This document shows, in pieces, positions 26,029 to 34,872 of a DNA stretch of 64,000 bases (position 1 is the first letter of the stretch; each line of letters begins with the position of its first letter). The notes beneath the pieces were generated by a model. The model saw only the letters and a program-made list of their open reading frames with translations. It had not been told where the DNA came from and did not search any database. Where the stretch lies: positions 122,237 to 186,236 of the forward strand of contig CANIRZ010000002.1 in the NCBI GenBank assembly GCA_947470185.1, read 5' to 3'. Source of the DNA: Sphingomonadales bacterium. GTDB lineage: Bacteria; Pseudomonadota; Alphaproteobacteria; Sphingomonadales; Sphingomonadaceae. A program made the translations under genes and the position numbers.

Positions 26029-26841
26029 TTATCGCTGGCATTTCGGGCAGTAGAAGGTTGACCGTCCCGAATCGACGCGCCGCAATATGGTCGCACCGCA
26101 GCCGCACGGTTCCCCAGCACGGCCATAGACGCGCCAGTCCTTGGCGAAATAGCCAAGCGCACCATCGGGTGCTGCAAAATCGCGTAGCGTCGATCCACCA
26201 GCGGCGATCGCGGCCGTAAGGACTTCTTTAATCGCGACCACCAATCGGCTTAATCGCGGCTTACTGATGCTTGATGCGGCGGAAATCGGGTCAATGCCGG
26301 CCATATGGAGCGCTTCGCACACATAGATATTCCCCAGGCCCGCGACGATATTCTGGTTCAACAGCATCGCCTTGATTGGTGCCTTTCGGCCATGCAGCGC
26401 CTTTTGCAAAACAGACGCATCGAACGCGTCAGACAGTGGCTCCGGTCCCATTGTGGCAAAGAAGCGGTATGCGTCTAGTTTGTCCGAATCGGTAATGTCC
26501 AACGAACCGAAGCGGCGATGGTCATTCAACGCGACCACCCGCCCGCTCGCCGTTTCCAGAATGAAATGGTCGTGCTTTTCGATTTCCACCGGGTCAACAC
26601 GCCAACGACCAGACATCCCCAAATGAAATATCATCACGTCCTGCCGATCCGTGTAGATCAAGCCATATTTGGCGCGGCGGCCCAGCGTCTCTATCCGCGC
26701 GCCTGTCAGCCGCTGGCGCAAATCCGGCGGGATTGGCCAACGCAGGTCAGCACGGCGCGGTTCCGCACGAACAATCAGCTCGCCTTCAAGGACCGACCGC
26801 AGGCCGGAGACAGTTGTTTCCACTTCAGGTAATTCGGGCAT
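26029..26841 (-). CDS. mutM: Formamidopyrimidine-DNA glycosylase
   Basis: The 270-residue protein starts M-P-E-L-P-E-V-E-T, giving the N-terminal Pro nucleophile and Glu. RRAKYG carries the conserved Lys, and GLGNIYVCEALHMAGI the helix-two-turns-helix. The C-terminal zinc finger reads C-x-C-x16-C-x2-C (GEPCGCG ... YCPKCQ), one residue shorter in its first knuckle than the usual C-x2-C. It excises 8-oxoguanine and fapy lesions with beta/delta-lyase activity. ATG 26841 is chosen over the frame's first ATG (26853) because Pro2 must follow the initiator Met. It is divergent from ubiE. Confidence 0.96.
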   Translation of the reverse strand: MPELPEVETTVSGLRSVLEGELIVRAEPRRADLRWPIPPDLRQRLTGARIETLGRRAKYGLIYTDRQDVMIFHLGMSGRWRVDPVEIEKHDHFILETASGRVVALNDHRRFGSLDITDSDKLDAYRFFATMGPEPLSDAFDASVLQKALHGRKAPIKAMLLNQNIVAGLGNIYVCEALHMAGIDPISAASSISKPRLSRLVVAIKEVLTAAIAAGGSTLRDFAAPDGALGYFAKDWRVYGRAGEPCGCGATILRRVDSGRSTFYCPKCQR

Positions 26842-26900
26842 ATGATTTTGCACCTAACAGTCTTTGCGGCTGGCGCAACAATCCGCTAGGGGTCTACACG

Positions 26901-27632
26901 ATGAATGACACCGTATCCTTTGGCTATGAGCAAGTTAGCCCCGAAGAAAAGACGCAGCGCGTAGGCGACGTCTTTTCCAATGTCGCGCGCAAATATGACA
27001 TCATGAACGACGCGATGTCGGGCGGCATGCACCGATTGTGGAAAGACAGCTTTGTCCGCCGCGTAAAGCCGCGTGCTGGCGAGGATATTCTCGACATGGC
27101 AGGGGGCACGGGCGACATTGCCTTCCGTATGGAAAAATCCGGTGCGCAGGTAACCGTTTCTGACATCAACGAAGACATGCTGGATGTGGGCATGGAACGC
27201 GCGATGAAACGCGGCATCGATAGCCTCATCTGGTCCGCACAAAATGCTGAGACGCTGACCTTTCCCGATGCACATTTTGATGCGTATACGATCGCATTTG
27301 GCATCCGCAACGTCACCGACATTCCCAAGGCACTGCGCGAGGCGCACCGGGTCCTGCGCTATGGCGGCCGTTTCTTCTGCCTTGAATTTTCCACGGTCGA
27401 ATGGCCGGGTCTTGCGCAAATTTACGACGTCTATTCGGACAAGCTGGTGCCAAAGCTTGGCAAGGCAATTGCAGGAGACGAAGACAGCTATCGTTATCTC
27501 GTCGAATCCATTCGTCGTTTCCCGGATATGCAGAATTTCAAGCGCATGATTGGCGAGGCTGGTTTTGTGCAAACCAAAGTTGAGCCCATATTGGGCGGAC
27601 TGGTCGCGATCCACAGCGGCTGGAAGGTTTAA
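26901..27632 (+). CDS. ubiE: Ubiquinone/menaquinone C-methyltransferase UbiE
   Basis: This 243-residue class I SAM methyltransferase has F-S-N-V-A-R-K-Y-D-I-M-N-D-A-M-S-G-G near the N-terminus, SAM motif L-D-M-A-G-G-T-G-D at 64-72, FGIRNVTD, and the closing H-S-G-W-K. It C-methylates the demethoxy-quinol ring in ubiquinone synthesis. ATG 26901 has AGGGG about 8 bp upstream; the frame's earlier ATG lies inside the divergent mutM. It is followed 11 bp later by ubiB. Confidence 0.97.
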   Translation: MNDTVSFGYEQVSPEEKTQRVGDVFSNVARKYDIMNDAMSGGMHRLWKDSFVRRVKPRAGEDILDMAGGTGDIAFRMEKSGAQVTVSDINEDMLDVGMERAMKRGIDSLIWSAQNAETLTFPDAHFDAYTIAFGIRNVTDIPKALREAHRVLRYGGRFFCLEFSTVEWPGLAQIYDVYSDKLVPKLGKAIAGDEDSYRYLVESIRRFPDMQNFKRMIGEAGFVQTKVEPILGGLVAIHSGWKV

Positions 27633-27643
27633 CGCCGCACCAG

Positions 27644-29188
27644 ATGACCCGTCCAACAACACATATTCTTCGCTTGCTCAAATGGGGCCGCATTCTTGCG
27701 CGCCACGGGGCATTGCGCGCCATTGAGGCTGATCGCAACACCCCGCCGCAAGTAAAGCGCCTTCTCCGTATTGCGCGATTTGGCACGATCCAACCCAAAG
27801 TGCCCGATTATGCCGGAGCGTTTCGGGCCATTGGCCCTGCGGCGATTAAGCTTGGGCAGACACTTGCGACACGGCCCGACATCATTGGCGAAGAAGCCGT
27901 GCACAATCTGCTGATGCTTCAGGACCAATTGCCCCCGGCGCCCTTCGACCTTGTCTATGCGCAGATCGACACCAGCCTGAATAAGCCAGCGGCCGCTTTG
28001 TTCGAATATATCGATCCGGAGCCGGTTGGCGCCGCGTCGATCGCGCAGGTGCACCGCGCGCGGACGTCCGAAGGCAAGGATGTTGCCATCAAAGTGCTTC
28101 GCCCCGGTATCCGTGAGCAATTTGCCCGCGACATTGAAACTTATGAATGGGCCGCTGCGCATTTGGAAGCACTTGGCGGCGAAGCGGCGCGTTTGCGTCC
28201 GCAACTGGTCATCGCCAACTTGAAACGCTGGACCTTGCGCGAGTTGGACTTGCGCCGTGAAGCGGCAAGCGCGTCCGAACTGAAAGACGCAATGGTCGCG
28301 GTTGAAGGCTATAGTATTCCGACCATCGACTGGGACCGAACGTCTGGCCGCGTCCTGACGCTTGAGTGGGTCGACGGCGTCAAGATTTCGGATATCGATG
28401 CGCTCAAGGCGGCTGGCCATGACCTCAAAAAAATAGCTGAAAAGCTTGTCCTTACCTTTTTGCGCCAGGCCATTTCGGAAGGCTTCTTCCATGCCGACAT
28501 GCATCAAGGCAATTTGTTTGTCCGCGCCGATGGCACCATTGTCGCCATTGATTTCGGCATCATGGGCCGCATCAACCGGCAAGCGCGGTTTTGGTTGGCC
28601 GAAATTCTCTACGGATTAACAACGGGCAATTACAAACGCGTCGCCGAAATTCATTTCGAGGCGCAATATGTGCCAAGCTATCACAATGTCGACGAATTCG
28701 CGACCGCACTGCGTGCCGTAGGCGAACCCACGCGCGGCAAACCAGTCAGCGAATTGTCCGTGGGGCAAATGCTCGACAGCCTGTTTGCCATCACGCGTGA
28801 TTTCGACATGCAGACCCAGCCACATTTGTTGTTGCTGCAAAAAACGATGGTCATGGTTGAAGGCATCGCGACCTCGTTGAACCCAAGCATCAATATGTGG
28901 GATGTCGCCGCACCTTATGTGCGCGATTGGATCCGCGGAGAGCTTGGTCCTGAGGCTATGCTGGCCGATGGTTTGCGCAAACAAGCAGATACGCTGAAGA
29001 TGATCCCTGACCTTATCCGCCGTCTGGATGAACAGCTGCCACGCAAGGGCGGCGCGCCAGAGCCACCGCCATTGCCGCCTGTTCAATTGATTTGGGAGCG
29101 CAAGGGAACCGGCAATGGCTGGCGCTATTTTGCAGTGGCATTATTGGCAGCCGCTATAGGTGTTGCGGGCACTATGGCGTTCGCTTGA
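27644..29188 (+). CDS. ubiB: Ubiquinone biosynthesis protein UbiB (ABC1/ADCK kinase-like ATPase)
   Basis: The 514-residue atypical kinase has the family KxGQ motif at K69-L-G-Q72. The Ala/Gly-rich nucleotide loop E-P-V-G-A-A-S-I-A-Q-V-H-R-A is followed by the Lys strand DVAIKVLRPG. HADMHQGNLFVR supplies the catalytic loop and AIDFGIMGR the metal motif. A C-terminal hydrophobic stretch (WRYFAVALLAAAIGVAGTM) anchors it to the membrane. UbiB supports coenzyme Q head-group modification, probably by extracting lipid intermediates. It is in one operon with ubiE. Confidence 0.96.
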   Translation: MTRPTTHILRLLKWGRILARHGALRAIEADRNTPPQVKRLLRIARFGTIQPKVPDYAGAFRAIGPAAIKLGQTLATRPDIIGEEAVHNLLMLQDQLPPAPFDLVYAQIDTSLNKPAAALFEYIDPEPVGAASIAQVHRARTSEGKDVAIKVLRPGIREQFARDIETYEWAAAHLEALGGEAARLRPQLVIANLKRWTLRELDLRREAASASELKDAMVAVEGYSIPTIDWDRTSGRVLTLEWVDGVKISDIDALKAAGHDLKKIAEKLVLTFLRQAISEGFFHADMHQGNLFVRADGTIVAIDFGIMGRINRQARFWLAEILYGLTTGNYKRVAEIHFEAQYVPSYHNVDEFATALRAVGEPTRGKPVSELSVGQMLDSLFAITRDFDMQTQPHLLLLQKTMVMVEGIATSLNPSINMWDVAAPYVRDWIRGELGPEAMLADGLRKQADTLKMIPDLIRRLDEQLPRKGGAPEPPPLPPVQLIWERKGTGNGWRYFAVALLAAAIGVAGTMAFA

Positions 29189-29219
29189 CCCCCATATTGA
29201 TTGCGCATATGTTATGCAC

Positions 29220-29465
29220 ATGAATAGAACTTCACGCGTTAACGCCGCGAAGCGCGCCACAAATGTGAGCTTGCCCGGTCATATGGTTGATGAGGCCAAG
29301 CGGCTCGGCATTAACGTATCGCAAGCTTGCGAAACCGGACTGCAAGATCAGGTACGCAAAGCGTTGGGCGAGGAGTGGAAACGCGAAAACCGCCAAGCTA
29401 TTGAAAGCTGGAACAAATGGGTCGCCGAAAACGGTATGCCTTATGATGAATATCGCCAGTTTTAA
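29220..29465 (+). CDS. ccdA: CcdA-type antitoxin
   Basis: The 81-residue protein has an N-terminal basic DNA-binding half of ribbon-helix-helix type (KRATNVSLPG, then MVDEAKRLGINVSQACE). The acidic/aromatic C-terminal half (EEWKRENRQAIESWNKWV and NGMP) matches the toxin-binding region of CcdA. It would neutralise CcdB and repress the pair's promoter. The ATG at 29220 lacks a clear ribosome site; an ATG at 29214 is equally possible. Its TAA overlaps the ccdB ATG by 1 bp. The pair sits between ubiB and coaBC, normally close neighbours. Confidence 0.9.
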   Translation: MNRTSRVNAAKRATNVSLPGHMVDEAKRLGINVSQACETGLQDQVRKALGEEWKRENRQAIESWNKWVAENGMPYDEYRQF

Positions 29466-29761
29466 TGGCGCGCCTTGATGTTTACAAAAGCGGAAATGCG
29501 CGCGGTCTGTTGCTGGACATCCAGTCAGATTTGCTTGATGAATTCGGCAGTCGGGTGGTCGTGCCTTTACTGCCAGCCGAAGACATGCAGTCCGTGTCGC
29601 GATTGCACCCCGTATTTGTGATTAACGATGAACGGTACATTATGTCGACACATCTGATTTTTGCCATTCCGGTTGATAGACTTGGTGCAAAAATCGGTTC
29701 TCTGGCGCAGGAAGATTTGGTGATTACCTCCGCCGTCGATAAACTATTCAGCGGATATTGA
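29465..29761 (+). CDS. ccdB: CcdB-type toxin (DNA gyrase poison family)
   Basis: This 98-residue CcdB fold protein has LDVYKS at the start, LLLDIQSDLLDEFGSRVVVPLLP in the core (given here only as landmarks L-L-D-I-Q and R-V-V-V-P-L) and YIMSTHLIFAIP. It ends D-K-L-F-S-G-Y. In F-plasmid CcdB the terminal W-G-I triad is needed to poison GyrA; here the equivalent is S-G-Y, so Trp and Ile are both replaced. Gyrase poisoning therefore remains unproven for this protein. It overlaps ccdA by 1 bp, and its stop is 5 bp before the coaBC start. Confidence 0.9.
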   Translation: MARLDVYKSGNARGLLLDIQSDLLDEFGSRVVVPLLPAEDMQSVSRLHPVFVINDERYIMSTHLIFAIPVDRLGAKIGSLAQEDLVITSAVDKLFSGY

Positions 29762-29766
29762 AGCGC

Positions 29767-31050
29767 ATGATCGAAAAACGCATACTCCTGATCGTCACTG
29801 GCGGTATAGCTGCCTATAAATCACTTGAACTTGTTCGCTTACTAAAGCGGCAGGGCATTGCTGTGCGGGCGGTGATGACCAAAAGTGCGGCGGAGTTCGT
29901 CACACCATTGTCCATGGCGGTGATGACTGAAGACCAAGTTTACGGCCACATGTTCGACCTAAAGGAAGAAAGCGAGATTGGGCATATCCAGTTGAGCCGT
30001 CAGGCCGATCTGATCGTGGTCTGCCCCGCAACCGCCAATATCATCGCAAAAATGGCAGCAGGAATTGCCGACGACCTCGCGACTACGATCCTGCTGGCTA
30101 CGGACAAGCCCGTGCTTGCGGTTCCCGCCATGAATGTGCGCATGTGGAACCATCCGGCAACTCAGCGAAATCTGACGCAATTGCGCGCCGATGGTGTGCA
30201 CATCATGGCACCCGATGAAGGCGCAATGGCATGCGGCGAATTTGGCCCCGGCCGACTGCCCGAACCACCTGCCGTCGCAGAACAGATTTGCGCGATGTTG
30301 GGACAGACTTTCAACGCTGCTTTAACTGCAGGGCGTTCACCAACGACCGTTCCGAGCGCTGCGCCGCGCGCAGCGCAGCCGGATTTTGCCGACATCAACC
30401 ATCTTCCGCTTTTCGGTAAGCGCGTCCTCGTGACCGCTGGCCCAACGCATGAGGCGATTGATCCTGTCCGCTACATCGCCAACCGTTCGTCGGGGCGGCA
30501 GGGTTTTGCCATCGCCGCAGCAGCGGCTGACTTGGGCGCTGAAGTCACGCTCATTGCTGGACCAGTCCATCTGGAAACACCGCCGGGCGTTGTCCGGATT
30601 AATGTCGAAACCGCGCTGGAAATGCAGGCAGAGGTAGAAAAAGCCCTGCCCGTCGACGCCGCTATCATGGTGGCAGCCGTCGCTGACTGGCGCGCGGCGC
30701 AGGCCCCTGATCAGAAAATCAAAAAGGATGGCGACGCGATACCAGCCCTCGTCTTTACCGAGAATCCTGACATATTGGCCAGCCTTGCCACCCATAAGCA
30801 TCGCCCAAAGCTGCTAATTGGATTTGCAGCGGAAACCGAAAAAATACGCGAACATGCGCAGGCAAAGCTGGCCAAAAAAGGCTGCGACTGGATTGTCGCA
30901 AATGACGTGTCGGGCGATGTGATGGGCGGCGAAAACAACGCCTTTCATATCGTTACAAAAGATGGCGTCGATAGTTGGCCCGAAAGCCCCAAAGATGTCA
31001 TTGCCCGCAAATTGATGGAGAAGGTTGCCGATGCACTCGCAAAAGGTTGA
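29767..31050 (+). CDS. coaBC: Bifunctional phosphopantothenoylcysteine decarboxylase/synthetase
   Basis: The N-terminal CoaC flavoprotein (about 1-180) shows TGGIAAYKS, the catalytic His in [18 protein letters not shown], the substrate-clamp P-A-M-N-V-R-M-W, and the reactive Cys in [10 protein letters not shown]. The C-terminal CoaB half has [31 protein letters not shown] and the K-I-K-K motif. It converts 4'-phosphopantothenate to 4'-phosphopantetheine in CoA synthesis. ATG 29767 is preferred to TTG 29758, which overlaps the ccdB stop. Its 3' end overlaps dut by 20 bp. Confidence 0.96.
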   Translation: MIEKRILLIVTGGIAAYKSLELVRLLKRQGIAVRAVMTKSAAEFVTPLSMAVMTEDQVYGHMFDLKEESEIGHIQLSRQADLIVVCPATANIIAKMAAGIADDLATTILLATDKPVLAVPAMNVRMWNHPATQRNLTQLRADGVHIMAPDEGAMACGEFGPGRLPEPPAVAEQICAMLGQTFNAALTAGRSPTTVPSAAPRAAQPDFADINHLPLFGKRVLVTAGPTHEAIDPVRYIANRSSGRQGFAIAAAAADLGAEVTLIAGPVHLETPPGVVRINVETALEMQAEVEKALPVDAAIMVAAVADWRAAQAPDQKIKKDGDAIPALVFTENPDILASLATHKHRPKLLIGFAAETEKIREHAQAKLAKKGCDWIVANDVSGDVMGGENNAFHIVTKDGVDSWPESPKDVIARKLMEKVADALAKG

Positions 31051-31480
31051 AGTTCGCGTTTTGCGCCTGAATCATAGCGCGGGCTTGCCGCTGCCTGCAT
31101 ATGCAACAACTGGCGCCGCTGGTATGGACATTTGCGCCGCCGAAAGCATGACCCTGCGTGTGGGCAAACGCCACGCGGTAGCCACTGGTTTCGCCTTTGC
31201 CATTCCAGAAGGCTATGAGGTGCAGGTGCGCCCGCGCTCGGGCCTCGCGCTGAAGCATGGCATCACCTGCCTGAATACACCCGGCACTATCGACAGTGAC
31301 TATCGCGGCGAAGTGAAGGTTATACTTGCGAATTTGGGCGAAGATGATTTCATCATCACCAAAGGCGACCGGATCGCGCAGATCGTCGTTGCGCCGGTCA
31401 CTCAGGGTGAGATGGTCGAAGTGGACACGCTTGACGACACCGCGCGCGGCACCGGGGGTTTTGGCTCCACCGGCGTATGA
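31031..31480 (+). CDS. dut: dUTP diphosphatase
   Basis: This 149-residue trimeric dUTPase has all five motifs: T-G-A-A-G-M-D at the start, [29 protein letters not shown], and the C-terminal [11 protein letters not shown]-loop. It hydrolyses dUTP to dUMP, keeping uracil out of DNA. ATG 31031 has AGAAGG about 6 bp upstream, inside coaBC; the TTG at 31025 is less likely. It is coupled to the next gene by an ATGA overlap. coaBC-dut adjacency is common in proteobacteria. Confidence 0.97.
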   Translation: MHSQKVEVRVLRLNHSAGLPLPAYATTGAAGMDICAAESMTLRVGKRHAVATGFAFAIPEGYEVQVRPRSGLALKHGITCLNTPGTIDSDYRGEVKVILANLGEDDFIITKGDRIAQIVVAPVTQGEMVEVDTLDDTARGTGGFGSTGV

Positions 31481-32241
31481 CGCTTAGCGACCAGCAACTT
31501 GATCGTTATGCCCGGCACATCGTGCTGCGCGACATTGGCGGCGCAGGACAATCCAAATTGCTGTCGAGCCATGTGCTGCTGATTGGTGCGGGCGGCATAG
31601 GTTGTCCCGCCATCCAATATCTTGCGGGCGCTGGCGTCGGAACGATCAGCGTCGTTGATGATGATGTTGTGTCCTTGTCCAATCTTCAACGGCAGATTCT
31701 GTACAGCGAAAGCGACATTGGGACAGCGAAAGTCGATGCCGCGGACGCCGCCGTGGCGCGGTTAAACCCCGACGTGACCTTCCATGGAATCAAGCAGCGT
31801 ATCGACCGCTCCACCTCGGCAGACATTCTAAAAGGCGTTGATGTCGTCATTGACGGTTGCGACAACTTCGCGACCCGCCTTATCGTCAACGACCTCTGCC
31901 TCGCCGCTAAAGTGCCTTTGGTCAGCGCCGCCATTGGCCAGTTTCACGGTCAGATTGGCACCTTCACTGGTTGGACAGACGACGCCCCCTGCTACCGCTG
32001 CTTTGTGGGTGACGCGCATGACCCGGATGATTGCGACGACTGCGCCACACAGGGCGTTCTGGGGGCCATGTGTGGCCTTATGGGATCATTTGCTGCCATG
32101 GAGGCCATTCGCGCCCTAACGGGCTTTGGAGAGGCCCAAAAGGGCAAGCTAGTTCTGTTCGATGGCATGGCGCCCGCGATGCGTTCTATACAACTGCCCA
32201 AAGATCCTGCTTGCAGAAGCTGCGGCGTTCTAGCCGCCTAG
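31477..32241 (+). CDS. HesA/MoeB/ThiF-family E1-like adenylyltransferase
   Basis: The 254-residue protein has the nucleotide-binding GAGGIGCPA, then [21 protein letters not shown], and [11 protein letters not shown]. The structural zinc site is C-Y-R-C with a C-terminal C-R-S-C. It adenylates the C-terminal Gly-Gly of a sulfur-carrier protein (MoaD or ThiS) for molybdopterin or thiamine synthesis. No rhodanese domain is fused. Without a carrier nearby, MoeB and ThiF cannot be told apart. It overlaps dut by 4 bp and converges with the sirtuin by 12 bp. Confidence 0.88.
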   Translation: MTLSDQQLDRYARHIVLRDIGGAGQSKLLSSHVLLIGAGGIGCPAIQYLAGAGVGTISVVDDDVVSLSNLQRQILYSESDIGTAKVDAADAAVARLNPDVTFHGIKQRIDRSTSADILKGVDVVIDGCDNFATRLIVNDLCLAAKVPLVSAAIGQFHGQIGTFTGWTDDAPCYRCFVGDAHDPDDCDDCATQGVLGAMCGLMGSFAAMEAIRALTGFGEAQKGKLVLFDGMAPAMRSIQLPKDPACRSCGVLAA

Positions 32242-32943
32242 TATTTCTTCTACCCAGGCGGGCACAACTTGGGTCGCTGGGCCATGCCGCGATTCTGCAA
32301 ACCATGATGTGCCGTGCGATGGTTCAAGGTTTAATTCTAACGTCCTAATACCCTTCTGCCGCGCCTCACGCACAAGGCCAGCGGCGGGGTAAACTGCGCC
32401 TGATGTGCCAATGCTGACGAACAGGTCCGCGTGGTTCAGCGCGTGGTAAATCTCCTCCATCCGGTAAGGCATTTCCCCGAACCACACGATGTCAGGCCGC
32501 AACTGCCCTGCTATGCCGCATGCTGGACAGGCGGGTCGGTCAATCAATGTCCCGCGCCATGGGTGGCGTTCATCGCAGGCAATGCACCATGCAGTCAAAT
32601 GCGTACCATGCATATGCAGCAGACGCTTTGCCCCTGCCCGTTCGTGCAAATCGTCGACATTTTGGGTGACAAGTAGCAGATTGCCCGCCCAAGCGGCATC
32701 CAGCCGGGCCAGCGCATAGTGCGCGGCATTTGGTTCAACCTGCTGAATACGTTCGCGGCGCATATCGTAAAAGCGCAGCACAAGGTCGGGGTCACGTGCG
32801 AAAGCCTCAGGGGTGGCCACATCCTCCACCTTATGCTGTTCCCAAAGCCCGCCTGCGCTGCGGAAAGTATCAATACCGCTCTCGGCACTGACCCCAGCGC
32901 CCGTCAGAATGACGATATTTTTGATGTCTTGATCCACATTCAT
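32230..32943 (-). CDS. cobB: NAD-dependent protein deacylase (sirtuin, SIRT5/CobB-like)
   Basis: The 237-residue sirtuin has TGAGVSAESGI at 14-24, T-Q-N-V-D-D-L-H at 93-100, catalytic His 112 (H-M-H-G), zinc cysteines 120, 123, 139 and 142, and G-T-S-G-A-V-Y-P. Tyr59 and Arg62 (F-Y-D-M-R-R) reproduce the Y-x-x-R acyl-pocket pair of CobB/SIRT5, which favours succinyl or malonyl lysine. That predicts desuccinylase as well as deacetylase activity. ATG 32943 gives a standard start, but its ribosome site is poor; GTG 32976 is an alternative adding 11 residues. The stop overlaps the convergent E1-like gene by 12 bp. Confidence 0.92.
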   Translation of the reverse strand: MNVDQDIKNIVILTGAGVSAESGIDTFRSAGGLWEQHKVEDVATPEAFARDPDLVLRFYDMRRERIQQVEPNAAHYALARLDAAWAGNLLLVTQNVDDLHERAGAKRLLHMHGTHLTAWCIACDERHPWRGTLIDRPACPACGIAGQLRPDIVWFGEMPYRMEEIYHALNHADLFVSIGTSGAVYPAAGLVREARQKGIRTLELNLEPSHGTSWFAESRHGPATQVVPAWVEEILGG

Positions 32944-33018
32944 GCCCTCAACGTCACCCCGAACTTGTTTCACCACCTTAATATAGTAAGACCGTTGGAC
33001 AAGGTCAGGGTGTTAAAT

Positions 33019-33744
33019 ATGAAAATTGGAATCATTGGCAGCGCAGGGCGCATGGGGCAGGCTTTGGTCGACGCCATTCAGGCGGATGGCCACGAACATG
33101 CAGGCGGCGTCGACAAAGACGGTGATCTGGCCGCGTTAATCGCAGCATCTGACATGGTCGTCGATTTTTCGACCCCACATGCGCTGGAAGCAAATCTCGA
33201 CGCCTGCGTTGCAGCGGGCAAGCCAATCGTCATCGGTACGACCGGGTTGGAGGAACGCCACCATTTCCTGATCGACGATGCCGCGCGCGACATTCCCGTT
33301 TTGCAGACTGGCAACACGTCCGTAGGCGTAACCATGCTCGCCGCATTGGTCGAGCAAGCCGCCCGCCAGCTTGGTGAGGATTGGGACATCGAAATATTGG
33401 AAATGCACCACCGGCATAAGGTTGATGCCCCGTCGGGCACGGCCCTCCTTCTGGGCGAAGCGGCCGCCAAGGGCCGCGCGGTCGACCTGAAGGATCATAG
33501 CGACCGTGGCCGCGACGGCATTACCAGCGCACGCAAGGCCGGCCATATCGGTTTTGCATCCTTACGCGGCGGCAGCGTTGCTGGCGACCATATGGTTATC
33601 TTCGCATCGGATAACGAACGCATCGAACTTGTCCACCGCGCCGAAAATCGGGCGATATTCGCCAATGGCGCGGTAAAGGCTGCAGTCTGGCTGATGCGGC
33701 AAAAGCCCGGCCGGTATAATATGCAAGAGGTCCTCGGCCTTTGA
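33019..33744 (+). CDS. dapB: 4-hydroxy-tetrahydrodipicolinate reductase
   Basis: The 241-residue protein has a Rossmann motif G-S-A-G-R-M-G at 7-13, IGTTGL at 72-77, and the active-site EMHHRHKVDAPSGTA (H130/H131, H133, K134). It reduces HTPA with NAD(P)H in lysine/diaminopimelate synthesis. It is about 30 residues shorter than the E. coli enzyme, as is normal for sphingomonads and related alphaproteobacteria. The frame is open far upstream, but ATG 33019 with AGGG about 8 bp before it gives the canonical N-terminus. Its stop overlaps the nth TTG start. Confidence 0.96.
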   Translation: MKIGIIGSAGRMGQALVDAIQADGHEHAGGVDKDGDLAALIAASDMVVDFSTPHALEANLDACVAAGKPIVIGTTGLEERHHFLIDDAARDIPVLQTGNTSVGVTMLAALVEQAARQLGEDWDIEILEMHHRHKVDAPSGTALLLGEAAAKGRAVDLKDHSDRGRDGITSARKAGHIGFASLRGGSVAGDHMVIFASDNERIELVHRAENRAIFANGAVKAAVWLMRQKPGRYNMQEVLGL

Positions 33745-34427
33745 AAAAGGACGATATCTTTGAATTTTACCGACGGTTGGCAGAGGCAAATCCCGACCCA
33801 GAGACGGAGCTGGCTTATGGCAACCCATACCAGTTATTGGTCGCCGTTACCTGCTCGGCGCAATCGACCGATGTGGGTGTGAACAAGGCGACGAAGGCTT
33901 TGTTCGAAGACGTAAAGACGCCTGCGCAAATGGTCGCGCTTGGGCTGGATGGCTTGAAAGCGCATATCAAAACCATTGGCCTCTTTAACAACAAGGCAAA
34001 GAACGTCATCGCGCTGTCCGAGATCCTCGTGCGCGATCATGCAGGCGAAGTTCCTGCCGACCGCGATGCGCTGGAGGCGCTACCCGGGGTGGGCCGCAAG
34101 ACTGCAAATGTGGTTATGAACACGGCCTTTGGCGCTGAAACCTTCGCCGTCGATACGCATATTTTCCGACTGGGAAACCGCACGGGCATTGCGCCGGGCA
34201 AAACCGTCGTCGCGGTCGAAAAGGCACTTGAGAAAAGCACGCCAAAGCCGTTTCGTATTGGCGCGCACCATTGGCTGATTTTGCATGGCCGCTATATCTG
34301 CAAGGCGCGCACCCCCGAATGCTGGCGCTGTCCAGTGGCCGACCTGTGCCGCTTCAAACCCAAAACACCAGCGCCCAAAATCAAGTCAGCTAAGGTTCAG
34401 GCTGGCGCCGCTAAGGTAGACACATAA
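33741..34427 (+). CDS. nth: Endonuclease III
   Basis: The 228-residue base-excision enzyme has a helix-hairpin-helix L-P-G-V-G-R-K-T-A with catalytic Lys120, the catalytic Asp138 in V-D-T-H-I-F-R, and the [4Fe-4S] cluster cysteines C187-x6-C194-x2-C197-x5-C203. It removes oxidised pyrimidines and nicks the strand by beta-elimination. The start is TTG 33741, which shares TTGA with the dapB stop; AGAGG lies about 9 bp upstream. A Lys/Ala-rich tail of about 20 residues extends past the cluster. Confidence 0.96.
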   Translation: MKKDDIFEFYRRLAEANPDPETELAYGNPYQLLVAVTCSAQSTDVGVNKATKALFEDVKTPAQMVALGLDGLKAHIKTIGLFNNKAKNVIALSEILVRDHAGEVPADRDALEALPGVGRKTANVVMNTAFGAETFAVDTHIFRLGNRTGIAPGKTVVAVEKALEKSTPKPFRIGAHHWLILHGRYICKARTPECWRCPVADLCRFKPKTPAPKIKSAKVQAGAAKVDT

Positions 34428-34442
34428 TATTGGAGATTCAAG

Positions 34443-34832
34443 ATGCGTAAGATGCTGTTGATCATACCCACCATTGTTTTGCTGTCCGGCGGAGCCACCT
34501 TCGCGCTTTCGAACAAGAAAGCGCCAGAGCCTGTTCGCGCGGTGGGCGAACCGAAAAACTGCGTGACCATTTCGCAAATTCGTTCAACGAAGGTCATCGA
34601 CAGCAGTAACATTGATTTTCACATGGTCGGCGGCAAGACGTTCCGCAATAGATTGCCGCAAAGCTGCCCCGGGTTGAAATTCGAGGAGCGGTTTTCTTAC
34701 CGTACTTCGCTCAATCAATTGTGCAGCGTCGACATCGTCCGCGTGTTGCATAATCAAGGCGGGAGCCTGTACGAAGGCGCTGGATGCGGGCTTGGCAAGT
34801 TTCAAATGGTCGAGAAGGCTTCAGCTAATTAA
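34443..34832 (+). CDS. Small exported protein, DUF6491-like
   Basis: The 129-residue protein has an N-terminal signal peptide (MRKMLLIIPTIVLLSGGATFA). The mature region holds C-V-T-I-S-Q-I-R-S-T-K-V-I-D, S-N-I-D-F, G-G-K-x-F-R-N-R-L-P and C-P-G-L, then two more Cys, so one or two disulfides are likely. The pattern resembles small periplasmic DUF6491 proteins common in sphingomonads; function is unknown and the family name is from memory of its motif. ATG 34443 has GGAG 7 bp upstream, 15 bp after nth. Confidence 0.65.
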   Translation: MRKMLLIIPTIVLLSGGATFALSNKKAPEPVRAVGEPKNCVTISQIRSTKVIDSSNIDFHMVGGKTFRNRLPQSCPGLKFEERFSYRTSLNQLCSVDIVRVLHNQGGSLYEGAGCGLGKFQMVEKASAN

Positions 34833-34872
34833 GTAAATCTTCCCCATAGACTTGCGATGCGGAGAACTAATT

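Noticed and set aside
27629..28582. 317-codon minus-strand frame
   Set aside because: It is opposite ubiB and has no supported product.
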